Source of the DNA: Accumulibacter sp. | Lineage (GTDB): Bacteria; Pseudomonadota; Gammaproteobacteria; Burkholderiales; Rhodocyclaceae | NCBI RefSeq assembly: GCF_029255125.1 | Contig: NZ_JAPUVR010000083.1 | Span: 1-34,181, forward strand | DNA length: 34,181 bases | Direction: 5' to 3' | Shown: positions 24,753 to 33,729 of the stretch, piece after piece | Position numbering within the stretch: position 1 is the stretch's first letter | Layout: every line of letters begins with the position of its first letter | Notes under the pieces: model-generated | What the model saw: the letters and a program-made list of their open reading frames with translations, nothing else | The model's database searches: none | Told to the model about the DNA's origin: nothing | Made by a program: the position numbers and the translations under genes

Positions 24753-26360
24753 TCACGCGGCTGGGCGGCTCGCCGCCAGCGCTGCCCAGTCGAGGCCGAA
24801 GCGCGCCAGGTACTTGCGCAAGCGGTCGGCGTCGTTCGCTTGGCGCTTCTGCAGGCGCGAAGCGGCGAACAGCTTGCGGCCGGCTTCCGACAGGCTGGCT
24901 GAGCGGCGACAGACCTCGAGCACGCAGTTGAGCTGGCTACGCTCGAACAGGTCGAGTTCGTCGGCGCCGGCGCCGAGAAACTGTTCTGCCAGGTCGTCGC
25001 TTTGCTCATCCGCCCAGGCGCGGCGCAGGCGGGCGATTTCGTCGCGAACGTCGGCCTGGTTGATGCGTCCCGCTTCGGCCAGCGTTGCCAGGCGAGTCAG
25101 CGAGGCCGACAACTCGCGGAAATTGCCCCGCCAAAGCGCCTGCGGCGAACACGCGAAGGCAAGATAGACGCTGCGCGCCTCGGCGTTGAAGCGGACCTGC
25201 CGGCCTTGCTCGCGCGCATGACGTTCAAGTTCGAAATCGAGATTCGGCTCGATGTCCTCGAGGCGCGCGCTGAGGCCCGGCAGTTCGAAGGTCCACAGAT
25301 TGATGCGCGCCAGCAGATCCTCGCGGAAGCGCCCCTCGCGCACGCCGCGGCGCAGATCGCGATTGGTTCCGGCAATGAGCTGGAAATCGCTGCCCGACTC
25401 GCGGTCGCTGCCGAGCGGAAAGAAGCGCCTTTCCTCGACCGCCTTGAGCAGCATCGCCTGTTCGTCCAGACCCAGTTCGCCGATCTCGTCGAGAAAGAGC
25501 AGACCACCGTCGGCTGCGCGCAGCAAGCCGATGCGCTCGCCTTGCGCGCCGGTGAAGGCGCCGCGCACATGCCCAAAAAGCGCTGACATCGCCGCGTCGC
25601 CACGCAGCGTGGCGCAGTTCACTTCGACGAAGCGTCCGCCAATGCGCTGCTTTTGCCGCTTCAATTCATACACCCGGCGCGCCAGAAACGACTTGCCGGC
25701 GCCGGTCGGGCCAACCAGCAGCAGCGGCGCGCGCGAGCGTCCGGCAACGCGCTCGAGGCGCTCGATCATCGCGTTGAAGTCAGCGTTGCGCGTTGCGATG
25801 CCCGATTTCAGGAAGACCTGCGTGTCCGCCTGTTCGTGGCGAAAGCGCTGCGCGATCTTGTCGTAGCGCGACAGGTCGAGGTCGATCAGCGCGTAGCTGC
25901 CCACACGCGCCGCCGCCTCTTCTCCCCCCTTTCGCGGTGGCGACATCTGCAGCAGGCGCGCCGGCAGGTAGCGCGTCTCGGCGAGCAGAAACCAGCAAAT
26001 CTGCGCCACGTGCGTGCCGGTCGTGATGTGGATCAGGTAGTCCTCATCGTCCGTCGAGAACGGATAGGCGCGCGCAAAGTCGTGCAGCGTGGTGTACATT
26101 TCCTCGAAATCCCACGCATCACGCAAGCCGATTTCGACCCGGCAGACCTCGGTTCTCGGCGAAACCTCGGCGATATCGAGACTGACCCGCTCGGCCAGAC
26201 CCCGGCTGCGCTCGTCGTGCAGCAGATGCAGGCGGTCGATCGGCAGATCGTCCTGCTGGCACAGCGCGACTGTTGGCCGCCACTTTGCCCAGCGCATTGC
26301 CCCACGCCCGCCGTAGTCGAGTTGCGTCCCGAGAAAACCGATGACCGCCGTCTTCTTCAT
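24753..26360 (-). CDS. rtcR: RtcR, sigma-54-dependent activator of the RNA-ligase operon
   Basis: A 535-residue bacterial enhancer-binding protein. Residues 1 to about 185 are a CARF-type sensor domain; its ligand-pocket motif is HITTGTHVAQ at 111-120. The AAA+ domain has Walker A GPTGAGKS at 217-224, the sigma-54 contact loop GAFTGA at 267-272 and Walker B LLFLDE at 287-292. A C-terminal helix-turn-helix region follows (SLSEAGRKLFAASR). In E. coli, RtcR senses RNA ends or 2',3'-cyclic-phosphate-related signals and activates rtcBA. Here it is divergent from the zinc-ribbon/rtcB operon and separated from it by 308 bp holding a sigma-54 promoter. Length is normal for the family. Confidence 0.95.
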   Translation of the reverse strand: MKKTAVIGFLGTQLDYGGRGAMRWAKWRPTVALCQQDDLPIDRLHLLHDERSRGLAERVSLDIAEVSPRTEVCRVEIGLRDAWDFEEMYTTLHDFARAYPFSTDDEDYLIHITTGTHVAQICWFLLAETRYLPARLLQMSPPRKGGEEAAARVGSYALIDLDLSRYDKIAQRFRHEQADTQVFLKSGIATRNADFNAMIERLERVAGRSRAPLLLVGPTGAGKSFLARRVYELKRQKQRIGGRFVEVNCATLRGDAAMSALFGHVRGAFTGAQGERIGLLRAADGGLLFLDEIGELGLDEQAMLLKAVEERRFFPLGSDRESGSDFQLIAGTNRDLRRGVREGRFREDLLARINLWTFELPGLSARLEDIEPNLDFELERHAREQGRQVRFNAEARSVYLAFACSPQALWRGNFRELSASLTRLATLAEAGRINQADVRDEIARLRRAWADEQSDDLAEQFLGAGADELDLFERSQLNCVLEVCRRSASLSEAGRKLFAASRLQKRQANDADRLRKYLARFGLDWAALAASRPAA

Positions 26361-26365
26361 GTGCC

Positions 26366-26408
26366 TATCGCTCCCGATAAATGCTTATCGAGAATTCTAC
26401 TTATATCG
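26366..26408. promoter_or_regulatory. Candidate RtcR upstream activating sites
   Basis: TATCG occurs at 26366-26370, 26386-26390 and 26404-26408, spaced 20 and 18 bp, about two helical turns. The middle copy is half of a perfect dyad CGATAA-ATGC-TTATCG (26375-26390). The cluster lies about 115-160 bp upstream of the expected sigma-54 start, the usual distance for enhancer sites. Confidence 0.5.
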
Positions 26409-26498
26409 ATCTGCTGCGCCCATCCCGCGCTCTGCCCGGCGCGCGCTTTGGCGTTACCGATCAGTCCCTTGATCGATCGATGGCGGCGCGTCGCGGTC

Positions 26499-26514
26499 TG
26501 GCACAGGTTTCGCT
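26499..26514 (+). promoter_or_regulatory. Sigma-54 promoter of the zinc-ribbon/rtcB operon
   Basis: TGGCACAGGTTTCGCT matches the -24/-12 consensus TGGCACR-N4-TTGCW with one mismatch and has the required GG-N10-GC spacing. The orientation is toward rtcB and the regulator is the adjacent RtcR, so the assignment is well supported by context. Expected start is near 26526. Confidence 0.82.
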
Positions 26515-26668
26515 GTACAGCCGCCGGGCAGCGCAGCACGCTGGGCGTCTGCAGCGGGTTCCCGCGGTCCACCTTGCTCCACGACAGCCGATCGGTCGTT
26601 GTCGGCACACCCGGAGAAGCGGAGCTCAGGACGCGTGAGACTGGTAGAGAAGATCGAGAGAAGAGACA

Positions 26669-27187
26669 ATGAAAGCACAGGCCAACAAGGTTTCTCCCCG
26701 GAAAACGAATGCGCTGCGTAGTGGCAAGCAGCGACGGGCGGAGATCATCGCTGCCCGCCGCCGGCGCAAGACACTGCGGCTGGCCGCCGATCAGCGACAA
26801 AGCGTAGACCTGCGGCCGCCAGGCAGCGCGGCGGTCAGCCCGGCGCTGCTGCGGCCGTACAACAGCTACGGCGAGCCCGAGTTCGTCCGCCGCGGCTACT
26901 ACACTGACCTGGCGTTCCGCTGCGTAGACTGCGGCGCCGAGAGCATCTGGCGCGCAGAGCGTCAGAAATGGTGGTACGAAGTGGCGGCCGGCGACGTGTT
27001 CAGCACCGCGGTTCGCTGCGCCGCGTGTCGCGCTCGCGAGAGGGCGCGCAAGGCAGCCGCCCGTCAGGCGCAGATCGCCGGACAGCGGATCAGGAACTCG
27101 TCGGCGCTCGCCGACGTTGCCGAAGGACAGCGTGCGACTGCCGGGAACGCGCAATTCGCGCCGGAAGACCATGGGAGCCAGGTATGA
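26669..27187 (+). CDS. Zinc-ribbon protein encoded ahead of rtcB
   Basis: A 172-residue basic protein. The central part (GYYTDLAFRCVDCGAE through RCAACRARERAR) matches the probable zinc-ribbon family often labelled zf-trcl. It has C85-x2-C88 and C117-x2-C120 as a four-Cys zinc site and the WWYEVAAGDVFS segment between them. The N-terminal 35 residues are rich in Lys and Arg (KQRRAEIIAARRRRK), suggesting nucleic-acid contact. The ATGA overlap with rtcB (27184-27187) shows coupled translation, and it is the first gene behind the sigma-54 promoter. I infer an RNA-binding or substrate-presenting partner of RtcB; no experimental role is known to me. Confidence 0.82.
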   Translation: MKAQANKVSPRKTNALRSGKQRRAEIIAARRRRKTLRLAADQRQSVDLRPPGSAAVSPALLRPYNSYGEPEFVRRGYYTDLAFRCVDCGAESIWRAERQKWWYEVAAGDVFSTAVRCAACRARERARKAAARQAQIAGQRIRNSSALADVAEGQRATAGNAQFAPEDHGSQV

Positions 27188-28425
27188 GCCAGAACAGCAT
27201 CAGCGACGAAGCGGTCGAGATCGTCCGCTTGCCCGACGCTGCGCCAATCAAGATGTGGACGGTCGGCGTGCCGGTCGAGGACGCCGCGCGCCAGCAGTTG
27301 ATCAACACCGCACGCATGCCGTTCATCTTTCGCCACCTGGCGGTGATGCCCGACGTGCATCTCGGCAAGGGTTCGACGATTGGCAGCGTCATCCCGACGC
27401 GCGGCGCCATCATTCCGGCGGCAGTCGGTGTCGACATCGGCTGCGGCATGATCGCCACGCGCACGACGCTCGCCGCCGCCGACCTGCCGGACAATCTGCA
27501 CGGACTGCGCAGCGCCATCGAACAGGCGGTGCCGCATGGTCGCACGGTCGGTCGCGGCCGGCGCGACGAAGGGAGCTGGGAGAACCCGCCGGAGTCGGTC
27601 AACGCGCTCTGGGGCCAACTGCTGCCGCGCTTCCAGCGCCTCGTCGAGAAGACGCCCAGCCTGAGAAACACCAACAACCACAAGCACCTGGGAACGCTGG
27701 GAACGGGCAACCACTTCATCGAAGTCTGCCTGGACGAAGCCGAGCAGGTCTGGTTCATGCTGCACTCGGGCTCGCGCGGCGTTGGCAACGCGATCGGCAG
27801 CAGGTTCATCGAACTGGCGCAGGCCGACATGCGGCAGCATATCGCCAACCTGCCCGACCGCGACCTGGCCTACCTGGAAGAGGGCAGCGCGCATTTTGCC
27901 GATTACCTGGAGGCGGTTGCCTGGGCGCAGGACTACGCGCGCTGCAACCGGGTGGCGATGATGAGCAACCTGATCACGGCAGCGCGCCGGGTGATCAGCA
28001 AGCCTTTCGCCATCGATGTCGAAGCGGTGAACTGTCACCACAACTACGTGCAGAAGGAAACGCACTTCGCGAGCGAAGTTTTCGTCACGCGCAAGGGTGC
28101 GGTCTCGGCGCGGCGCGGCGAACTCGGCATCATTCCGGGCTCGATGGGGGCGCGCAGCTACATCGTGCGCGGCCTCGGCAACCCCGAGTCGTTCTGCTCG
28201 TGCAGCCACGGCGCCGGTCGTGTGATGAGCCGCAACGAAGCTCGCCGCCGCTTCACGGTCGCCGATCAGGAACGCACAACGGCGCACGTCGAATGCCGCA
28301 AGGACAAGGACGTACTCGACGAGATACCGCTCGCGTATAAGGACATCGACGCGGTGATGCACGCCCAGCGTTCGCTGGTCGAGGTGGTCCACACCCTGCG
28401 CCAGGTGGTGTGCGTGAAGGGGTGA
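27184..28425 (+). CDS. rtcB: RtcB, GTP-dependent 3'-phosphate/5'-OH RNA ligase
   Basis: A 413-residue Mn2+-dependent RNA ligase that joins 2',3'-cyclic-phosphate or 3'-phosphate ends to 5'-OH ends, healing tRNA and rRNA cleaved by toxins or stress nucleases. Catalytic features are present: MPDVHLGKGSTIG (55-67), metal-binding VDIGCGM with C87, GTLGTGNHFIE (170-180), HSGSRGVG, NCHHNYV (283-289) and SCSHGAGR with H342, the residue that carries GMP. The ATG at 27184 overlaps the zinc-ribbon stop; the open frame upstream is antiframe and rejected. No rtcA (RNA cyclase) follows: 161 bp later a convergent kinase gene ends. Confidence 0.96.
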   Translation: MSQNSISDEAVEIVRLPDAAPIKMWTVGVPVEDAARQQLINTARMPFIFRHLAVMPDVHLGKGSTIGSVIPTRGAIIPAAVGVDIGCGMIATRTTLAAADLPDNLHGLRSAIEQAVPHGRTVGRGRRDEGSWENPPESVNALWGQLLPRFQRLVEKTPSLRNTNNHKHLGTLGTGNHFIEVCLDEAEQVWFMLHSGSRGVGNAIGSRFIELAQADMRQHIANLPDRDLAYLEEGSAHFADYLEAVAWAQDYARCNRVAMMSNLITAARRVISKPFAIDVEAVNCHHNYVQKETHFASEVFVTRKGAVSARRGELGIIPGSMGARSYIVRGLGNPESFCSCSHGAGRVMSRNEARRRFTVADQERTTAHVECRKDKDVLDEIPLAYKDIDAVMHAQRSLVEVVHTLRQVVCVKG

Positions 28426-28585
28426 CCGAAGCGAGCGGGAGATCATTGCGCGGCGCGACGGCGGCTTGGTCGCTGTGGGCAAATCCTTTCCGAACTTTCT
28501 CGTTCCCGGTGCCTGTCTTCATCTGCACCGGCGCTCAAGCAGCCGCGCGCCTGAGGGCTGGCGCGATTTGCTGCAGCGTGACGAC

Positions 28586-30001
28586 TCAGGCGTGTGCGAG
28601 GACGGGCCCAAGCGGAATCTGCAGCTCGAAAACGGTTACACCCTTGGCCGAGCGCACGCTCGCCACGCCACCGTGCGCCTGAATCAGCGAGCGCGTGATG
28701 GCCAGCCCCAGACCAACGCCTTCGGCAAGACGCTGCCGCGAAGGATCGGTACGGAAAAAGCGGTCGAAGAGACGCGGCAGATGCTCCGGCGGGATCGCCT
28801 CACCGGAGTTCTCGACCGCGATCGTTGCAATTCGATCGCCCTGCACGCCGATCCGGACCCGAACGTAGCCCCCGCGCGGCGTATGTCCGAAGGCATTCGA
28901 CAGCAGGTTGCCGATCGCCCGGCGCAGCATCAAACGGTCGCCACCCGCAGTCGCGTTTCCTTCCACCGTCAAGGTGACGCCGTTCTCCTCGGCGAGCGCT
29001 TCGTAAAAGGATGCGAGCGCTTCTGCCTCCGCCCGCAGGTCGACCGTTTCGAGATGCGGAACCACCAGATCGTTGTCGGCCTTGGCGAGAAACAGCATGT
29101 CGGCAATCATCTTTCCCATACGTTCCAGTTCTTCCGCATTGGACGCGAGGACGTCCTGGTATTCGTCGACCGTCCTGGCACGCGACAGCATGACCTGGGT
29201 CTGCGTCAGCAGGGTGCTCACCGGCGTGCGCAGCTCGTGGGCGATATCCGACGAAAAGTCAGACAATCGCCGGAAAGAATCCTCCAGACGCGACAGCATC
29301 TGGTTCAGCGTGTCGGCCAGGTCCACCAGTTCCACCGGGATCGCTTCGGTAGGGAGCCGGGAATGCAGCCGATCTGCCGTAATCGCGGCAGCTTCGCGCT
29401 TGATCGCATGCAGGGGCGCCAGCCCGCGTCTGACCGCCATCCACCCGAGCAGCCCGGTAATCAGAGCGGCGAGGACGACAACCGACCACAGCGTGCTGCG
29501 GAACGAACGCATGAAATGCTCATGGTGGGAGATGTCGGTTGCCACCGCGACTACAACCGGCTGCGCGTCCTCGATGCCAGTCCGAACCGTTTGCGAAATC
29601 CCGCGCAAGGGTACGCCGTCCTTCGCTTTCCAGATGATCGGACGCGCGTTCGGCGTATCGGAAGTGTTCGCAAGCAGCGCTTGTGGAAACTCGCCACCGT
29701 GGGTAAGGAACAGGGTCTGTCCCGAAGCTGCCACGACGGCAACTGCCAGACCGTGATGGCCGACCAGAGAGTCATCCAGTTGTTGCGGCAAAGCCTGCAG
29801 ATCGCTGGCCAGACGAATCTTTTCCAGGGCGTGCCGGGTCAGCTCCATCTTGCCTTGCAGCACCTCCATGTCCTGCTCGTCAAAATGGCGCTCGACCAGG
29901 TTGCCGATCAACAGCCCAAGCACCAGCAGTACGGCGGCCGAGGCCGAAGCGAACAGCAAGGTCAGGCGAAAAGTGATCGATCGGCGTCCGGCGGGCTTCA
30001 C
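28586..30001 (-). CDS. Heavy-metal-type sensor histidine kinase (CusS/CzcS-like)
   Basis: A 471-residue inner-membrane kinase. TM1 is at about residues 12-33 and TM2 at about 170-190, bounding a periplasmic sensor of about 135 residues with a His pair and neighbouring His (ISHHEHF, 158-163) close to TM2 that could bind metal. HAMP follows ([13 protein letters not shown]). The dimerisation box is [14 protein letters not shown] with H255, the N-box [13 protein letters not shown] and the G-box [13 protein letters not shown]. The GTG start overlaps the stop of the response regulator (GTGA at 29998-30001). Sequence style fits the heavy-metal sensor kinase family; which metal is not decided. Confidence 0.9.
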   Translation of the reverse strand: MKPAGRRSITFRLTLLFASASAAVLLVLGLLIGNLVERHFDEQDMEVLQGKMELTRHALEKIRLASDLQALPQQLDDSLVGHHGLAVAVVAASGQTLFLTHGGEFPQALLANTSDTPNARPIIWKAKDGVPLRGISQTVRTGIEDAQPVVVAVATDISHHEHFMRSFRSTLWSVVVLAALITGLLGWMAVRRGLAPLHAIKREAAAITADRLHSRLPTEAIPVELVDLADTLNQMLSRLEDSFRRLSDFSSDIAHELRTPVSTLLTQTQVMLSRARTVDEYQDVLASNAEELERMGKMIADMLFLAKADNDLVVPHLETVDLRAEAEALASFYEALAEENGVTLTVEGNATAGGDRLMLRRAIGNLLSNAFGHTPRGGYVRVRIGVQGDRIATIAVENSGEAIPPEHLPRLFDRFFRTDPSRQRLAEGVGLGLAITRSLIQAHGGVASVRSAKGVTVFELQIPLGPVLAHA

Positions 30002-30675
30002 TCGGCAATCTCCAGCACGTAGCCCATGCCGCGCACGGTGCGAATCAGCTTGGGTTCGAAACCGTCGTCGACTTTTGCCCGCAAGCGGCGCATCGCGACT
30101 TCGATCACATTGGAATCGCTGTCGAAGTTGATGTCCCAGACCTGCGAGGCGATCAGCGAGCGCGGCAAGACCTCTCCCTGGCGACGCAACAGCAGTTCCA
30201 GCAGGGCGAATTCCTTGGCGGTCAGATCGATTCGCTTGCCCGAGCGGGTGGCCCGCCGTCGCATCAGGTCGAGTTCGAGATTGGCCATGCGCAGGTACTC
30301 GGACTCCTTCGCCTGGCTGCCGCGCCGCAGGTGGATGCGCACGCGCGCCAGCAGTTCCGCAAAAGCGAAAGGCTTCACCATGTAGTCGTCGGCCCCCAGC
30401 TCCAGGCCACGAACGCGTTCCTGCACCTGATCGCGCGCCGTCAGAAAGAGCACCGGCATGTCCTTGCCGGCCCGACGAATACCTTGCAGTACGGCCCAGC
30501 CGTCGATGCCGGGCAGCATGACATCCAGGATCGCCAGGTCATAGGCATCGGTCAGCGCGAGATGCAGCCCGTCCAGGCCGTCGCGCGCCAGGTCGACGAC
30601 GAAGCCGGCCTCGCTCAAACCTTGTCGCAAGTAATCCCCGGTTTTGATTTCGTCTTCGACCACCAGTATTTTCAT
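29998..30675 (-). CDS. OmpR-family response regulator (CusR/CzcR-like)
   Basis: A 225-residue regulator. The receiver domain has the acidic pair in VVEDE, phospho-acceptor D51 in LDVMLPG, the conserved Thr in FLTARD and Lys in MVKPFAF. The C-terminal winged helix has [17 protein letters not shown] and [16 protein letters not shown], ending [15 protein letters not shown] at 30675 (MKILVVEDE) is preferred; another ATG two codons upstream is possible. No ribosome site is evident, because a repeated IS remnant begins only 6-7 bp upstream of the start. It is cotranscribed with the kinase. Confidence 0.9.
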   Translation of the reverse strand: MKILVVEDEIKTGDYLRQGLSEAGFVVDLARDGLDGLHLALTDAYDLAILDVMLPGIDGWAVLQGIRRAGKDMPVLFLTARDQVQERVRGLELGADDYMVKPFAFAELLARVRIHLRRGSQAKESEYLRMANLELDLMRRRATRSGKRIDLTAKEFALLELLLRRQGEVLPRSLIASQVWDINFDSDSNVIEVAMRRLRAKVDDGFEPKLIRTVRGMGYVLEIAE

Positions 30676-30681
30676 GAGCAT

Positions 30682-31191
30682 GAAGTTTAGACACTCGCGG
30701 TCGCCGGCGGAGGTGAGCGGTCCTTGGCCGGCGCAAAAAATTCCGAAAAGTGGAGCAAAGGACGTGTTATGACGATGGAAATCGTGAGGTCGCCGCGCCC
30801 TGCTTGCACATGGTTTGTCGGCAAGCAGCGCGCGGCGACCAATGAGGGATCATCTTCGATCCCGGACTTTTCCTCATGTCTCGCGCTGCCAACGTTTGCT
30901 CGGCAAAGTACGACGGATTCGGGTGCGCCCCCTCCTTGCCGTCGCGCGATTCCTGAAGGTCCTTCTACTCCGCGCGGTGTGGTGCGAGATCTTGCTGCCC
31001 GATCATACCTGTTCGCGCCCTGGAGAAAGGGTCCCAGGATCAGCGCAGGGCGTTTCGCTCAATGGCTGCGCATGCAATTTCTCGGGCTTCGCGTGCGCGA
31101 CGCCTGCCACCCGATATCCGGTCGATTCGTAATGCCTTTTCCCGGGCGGGATCAGCGTTTGCAGTGCCGAGCAGCCCGGCATCGACCGGCG
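30682..31191 (+). mobile_element. Internally deleted insertion-sequence remnant, copy A
   Basis: This stretch, with no intact gene, aligns by eye in three blocks with copy B at 32535-33729 in the same orientation. The left block shares GAAGTTTA-R-ACACTCGCGGT and the GTGAGGTCGCCGCGC segment. The middle block (about 30916-31020) shares GATTCCTGA and GCGCGGTGTGGTGCGA. The right block (about 31038-31191) shares GCGCGACGCCTGC and ends in TCGACCGGCG. Most of the transposase-coding interior kept in copy B is missing, and many substitutions show age. It abuts the response-regulator start. Confidence 0.75.
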
Positions 31192-31218
31192 TAGCTTCGA
31201 TTTCCTATCCTTCATTCT

Positions 31219-32427
31219 TCAGAAAGGCAGGAAGGAGGTTATGCGCAGGCCGATGACCTGGTTGCGCTTGGCGCCGTTCCAGCCGCCATCCTTGGCGAGG
31301 AGAGTATCGCCGCTACTGCTGTATAGGTCATAGGTCAGGCCGAGGGTGGCCACCGGGTGTATTTTGTAGTTGAGTGTCAGTTCGCTGACGTAAGTGTAAT
31401 CGCCCTTGGCGCCCCGCGAATAGGGCGTATGGCTGCTGCCGACGCGCGTTGCGGATTGCGAGAGCAGGGCATAGAACTGACCGCGGTCGTAACGCACACC
31501 GGCCAGATAGTTGAGATCCTCCAGTTGTCCCGCACCCCGTGCATAGCTGAGGCGGCCAAAACTGGCCCAATGTTGGTCGAAGCGATAGCTGGCTGTTGCC
31601 ATCACGGCATCAACCTTCGGCGCTTTGTCGCCCGGACCCGGCCAGACGGCATCCTTGTCGTAGTGGTGGAAGGCGTCGATACGGTTGAGTGTCAATTGGT
31701 AGTGCTGTTTCTGGTCCTGATAATTCGCTTCCAGGACGTAGGCCAGGTCGCCCTTGAACAGGTTGCGGCCGGCGTCGAGGGTTTCGCGATTACCGAAGGC
31801 GTCGCCGGCGATGCCGGTCAGCGCCAGGCCGTTGCCGTAATCCCGTTTGGTGACCAGGGCGAGGGAAGGAAAGGGCGGGGCGACGACACGAGTGGCGGCG
31901 TTTGCATAGTCGTTGCCATGCAGCAGGTCACCGGCAAAGAGGGGATCGGCAAGATACCAGTTGGCGGTATCGATCTTGCCGAACATCAGTAAGGTGCCGT
32001 TCTTGTCGTAGGTGGCAGCCAGCTCGCGCAGGCCGGATTTTTCATTGACAGCCTTGCCGCGATGATCTGTGGTTTCCACGGTATTGACGCCGAAGGTCAT
32101 CGGGTTGGTCAAGGAATAGGCATTCCCGGCACCCAGTGTGCGGCTGTCACTGTAGGCTGCCATCCAGGTCCAGTCGCCGTTTTTGAACGACAACTGGAGA
32201 AAGTCGCTCAGTCGGGCGCCGCGCCGCGTAACGAGATTGGCCCGATCCGGGCTGGGCTGGCTAGGTAGAGCTGCCTTGCTGCCTTGCTGAAGTGTGACGT
32301 TATTGACAAAGAGGCCACGCCAGCCGTCGCCAGGGGATTCCGCTTCGGCCTGGGCTGCGCCAGCGAGCGGCAGGCTGAGTGTCGTGGCGAACAGGCCGAT
32401 GATTCCCCGTGTGTTCCTGACGTGCAT
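31219..32427 (-). CDS. Outer-membrane porin, possibly OprB-like
   Basis: A 402-residue beta-barrel protein. Signal peptide at residues 1-27 (GIIGLFATTLSLPLAGAAQA). The rest is rich in alternating aromatic/polar strands with short turns, such as GDWTWMAAYSDSRTLG, LLMFGKIDTANWYL, ASYRFDQHWASFGRLSYARG and VSELTLNYKIHPVATLGLTYDLYSS. The sequence ends in Phe (ITSFLPF), the outer-membrane assembly signature. The order GKIDTANWY, then a fP-like loop and an external-loop Gly/Asn region recalls carbohydrate-selective OprB porins, but this is tentative. GAAGGG lies before the ATG. It is enclosed by two same-orientation IS remnants and is read opposite to them. Confidence 0.75.
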   Translation of the reverse strand: MHVRNTRGIIGLFATTLSLPLAGAAQAEAESPGDGWRGLFVNNVTLQQGSKAALPSQPSPDRANLVTRRGARLSDFLQLSFKNGDWTWMAAYSDSRTLGAGNAYSLTNPMTFGVNTVETTDHRGKAVNEKSGLRELAATYDKNGTLLMFGKIDTANWYLADPLFAGDLLHGNDYANAATRVVAPPFPSLALVTKRDYGNGLALTGIAGDAFGNRETLDAGRNLFKGDLAYVLEANYQDQKQHYQLTLNRIDAFHHYDKDAVWPGPGDKAPKVDAVMATASYRFDQHWASFGRLSYARGAGQLEDLNYLAGVRYDRGQFYALLSQSATRVGSSHTPYSRGAKGDYTYVSELTLNYKIHPVATLGLTYDLYSSSGDTLLAKDGGWNGAKRNQVIGLRITSFLPF

Positions 32428-32534
32428 GGTGTCCCTTCAGGTACGCATTCAATCCTCACACGTTGGCATATCAGCATACCTTTCACAGAGCTGGACGCGT
32501 TTGTTTGGACGGAAAGGCTTTTCGATAGATGACG

Positions 32535-33729
32535 GAAGTTTAAACACTCGCGGTTGCCGGCGGATGCCAGGGGCGCTCGGCCGGCGCAAAAAAGGGGAAT
32601 TTCGAAAAGTGCAAAAAAGGGACTCGACATGACATGGGAGTCGTGAGGTCGCCGCGCGCTGTCGACGTTTGCTTGCTGCTCTCGAAATGGCTCTCCTTCC
32701 TTTTGCTGGCGGTGCCACCACGTTCCCGCCGAACCGTCGTTGAAGGGCTGATCGGCTGCCTCCTTAACCGGGACGGCTCGGTCACGCGTGCCATCGGGGC
32801 CATTCGAGCAGCCAATGCCGGGTCACGCTGGCTCTGGTCGTTCGCATCCGGCTGGGCTCGGTACTGACGGTGCCGATTCGCTCACGGCTGCTCGAAGATT
32901 CGGGGCAGCGCGGCAAGCTCTGGGGGGCACGCGAGTTGATGGACTCAGTCCGAGGACACGTCAAGGGGGGTGTGTGCCTGCTGATCGATGCCTGGTTCAT
33001 GCGGCGCCGTTTGATTCCGCCCTTGGTCGAACAACAGGTCCGCATCATCGGGCAGGTGCGGCGAGATACGGCCTTGCTTCTTCCGCCCGGACCCGAGCCG
33101 AAACGCCAAGGACGCAAGCGCAAATACGGCCAGCGGGTCGATGGTGATGCTCGAAACCTTGCCGGCGCAGGAGATAAAACGGATGTGGTGCGGTGAGGTG
33201 CAGCGGGTTCGGGTGCGCTCCCTCATCGCCATTGCGCGATTCCTGAGGGGCTTCCAGTCGGCGCGGTGTGGTGCGAAACATTCGTGTCCGATTAGACCTG
33301 TTCGCGCCCACGCTTGATTCTGGCGACCGAGACCGACTTGTCGGCCCAACAGGTGGTGAAGATTTACGCCGAGCGCCGGGGGATCGTTCCCTTGTTTCAC
33401 CATCTGAAGCGCCGGTGGGAACTAACCAGGCGGTGGCAACGGCCGAAGCCTGCGCTCGAACGGTGGATGCAGCTTCGCTCCACCGCTTAAGCCTTGGCGC
33501 AACTGCTCGCCCTGCTGTGGCGGGAGTGCTTTCCACGGATGGCCATCACGCCCCGCAGAGAGGGTGCCGTGACGGCCGCGTGGTTTCTCGCTCAACGGCG
33601 GCACATGCAATCTCTCGGACTGCCCGCGCGCGACGCCTGCGACCCGAGCTTCGGTCAATTCGTAATGCCCGTTCCCGTGCAGGATCGGCGTTTGCAGTGC
33701 TGAGTTCGCTGACCCAGCCTCGACCGGCG
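32535..33729 (+). mobile_element. Degenerate insertion sequence, copy B (fuller copy)
   Basis: About 1.2 kb repeating copy A in the same orientation, with the same left start (GAAGTTTAAACACTCGCGGT) and right end (TCGACCGGCG). It contains a decayed DDE transposase (next entry). I cannot define clean terminal inverted repeats or target duplications, so the edges are those of the shared homology and not proven IS ends. Confidence 0.75.
32634..33570 (+). pseudogene. Decayed DDE-type transposase
   Basis: Coding pieces lie in different frames. The N-terminal piece is SPRAVDVCLLLSKWLSFLLL and RTVVEGLIGCLLNRDGSVTRAIGAI. A second frame gives VTLALVVRIRLGSVLTVPIRS and LLIDAWFMRRRLIPPLVEQQ, then VRIIGQVRRDTALLLPPGPE. 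A further shifted piece gives QVVKIYAERRGIVPLFHHLK and ERWMQLRSTA before an in-frame TAA at 33488. The order and motifs fit IS701/IS4-like DDE transposases as I remember them. The segment that should lie between the first two pieces seems deleted. It is certainly inactive. Confidence 0.75.

Larger units (their letters stand above)
26361..26668. promoter_or_regulatory. rtcR / rtcB divergent control region
   Basis: Non-coding 308 bp. The rtcR-proximal part is AT-richer than the surroundings and holds the TATCG repeats and dyad listed next. The middle holds the sigma-54 promoter. A leader of about 140 bases follows before the zinc-ribbon ATG, whose ribosome site is GAGAGAAGAG. Confidence 0.7.

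Noticed and set aside
24753-26360. CARF domain as a sign of a CRISPR-linked system
   Set aside because: The domain is the normal sensor of RtcR, next to rtcB. No repeats or cas genes are present in the window.
28426-28585. Possible rtcA downstream of rtcB, or a terminator between rtcB and the kinase gene
   Set aside because: Only 160 bp separate the two stop codons. The stretch is non-coding, and the weak CCGGTGC/GCACCGG hairpin has a 12-base loop and no T-run.
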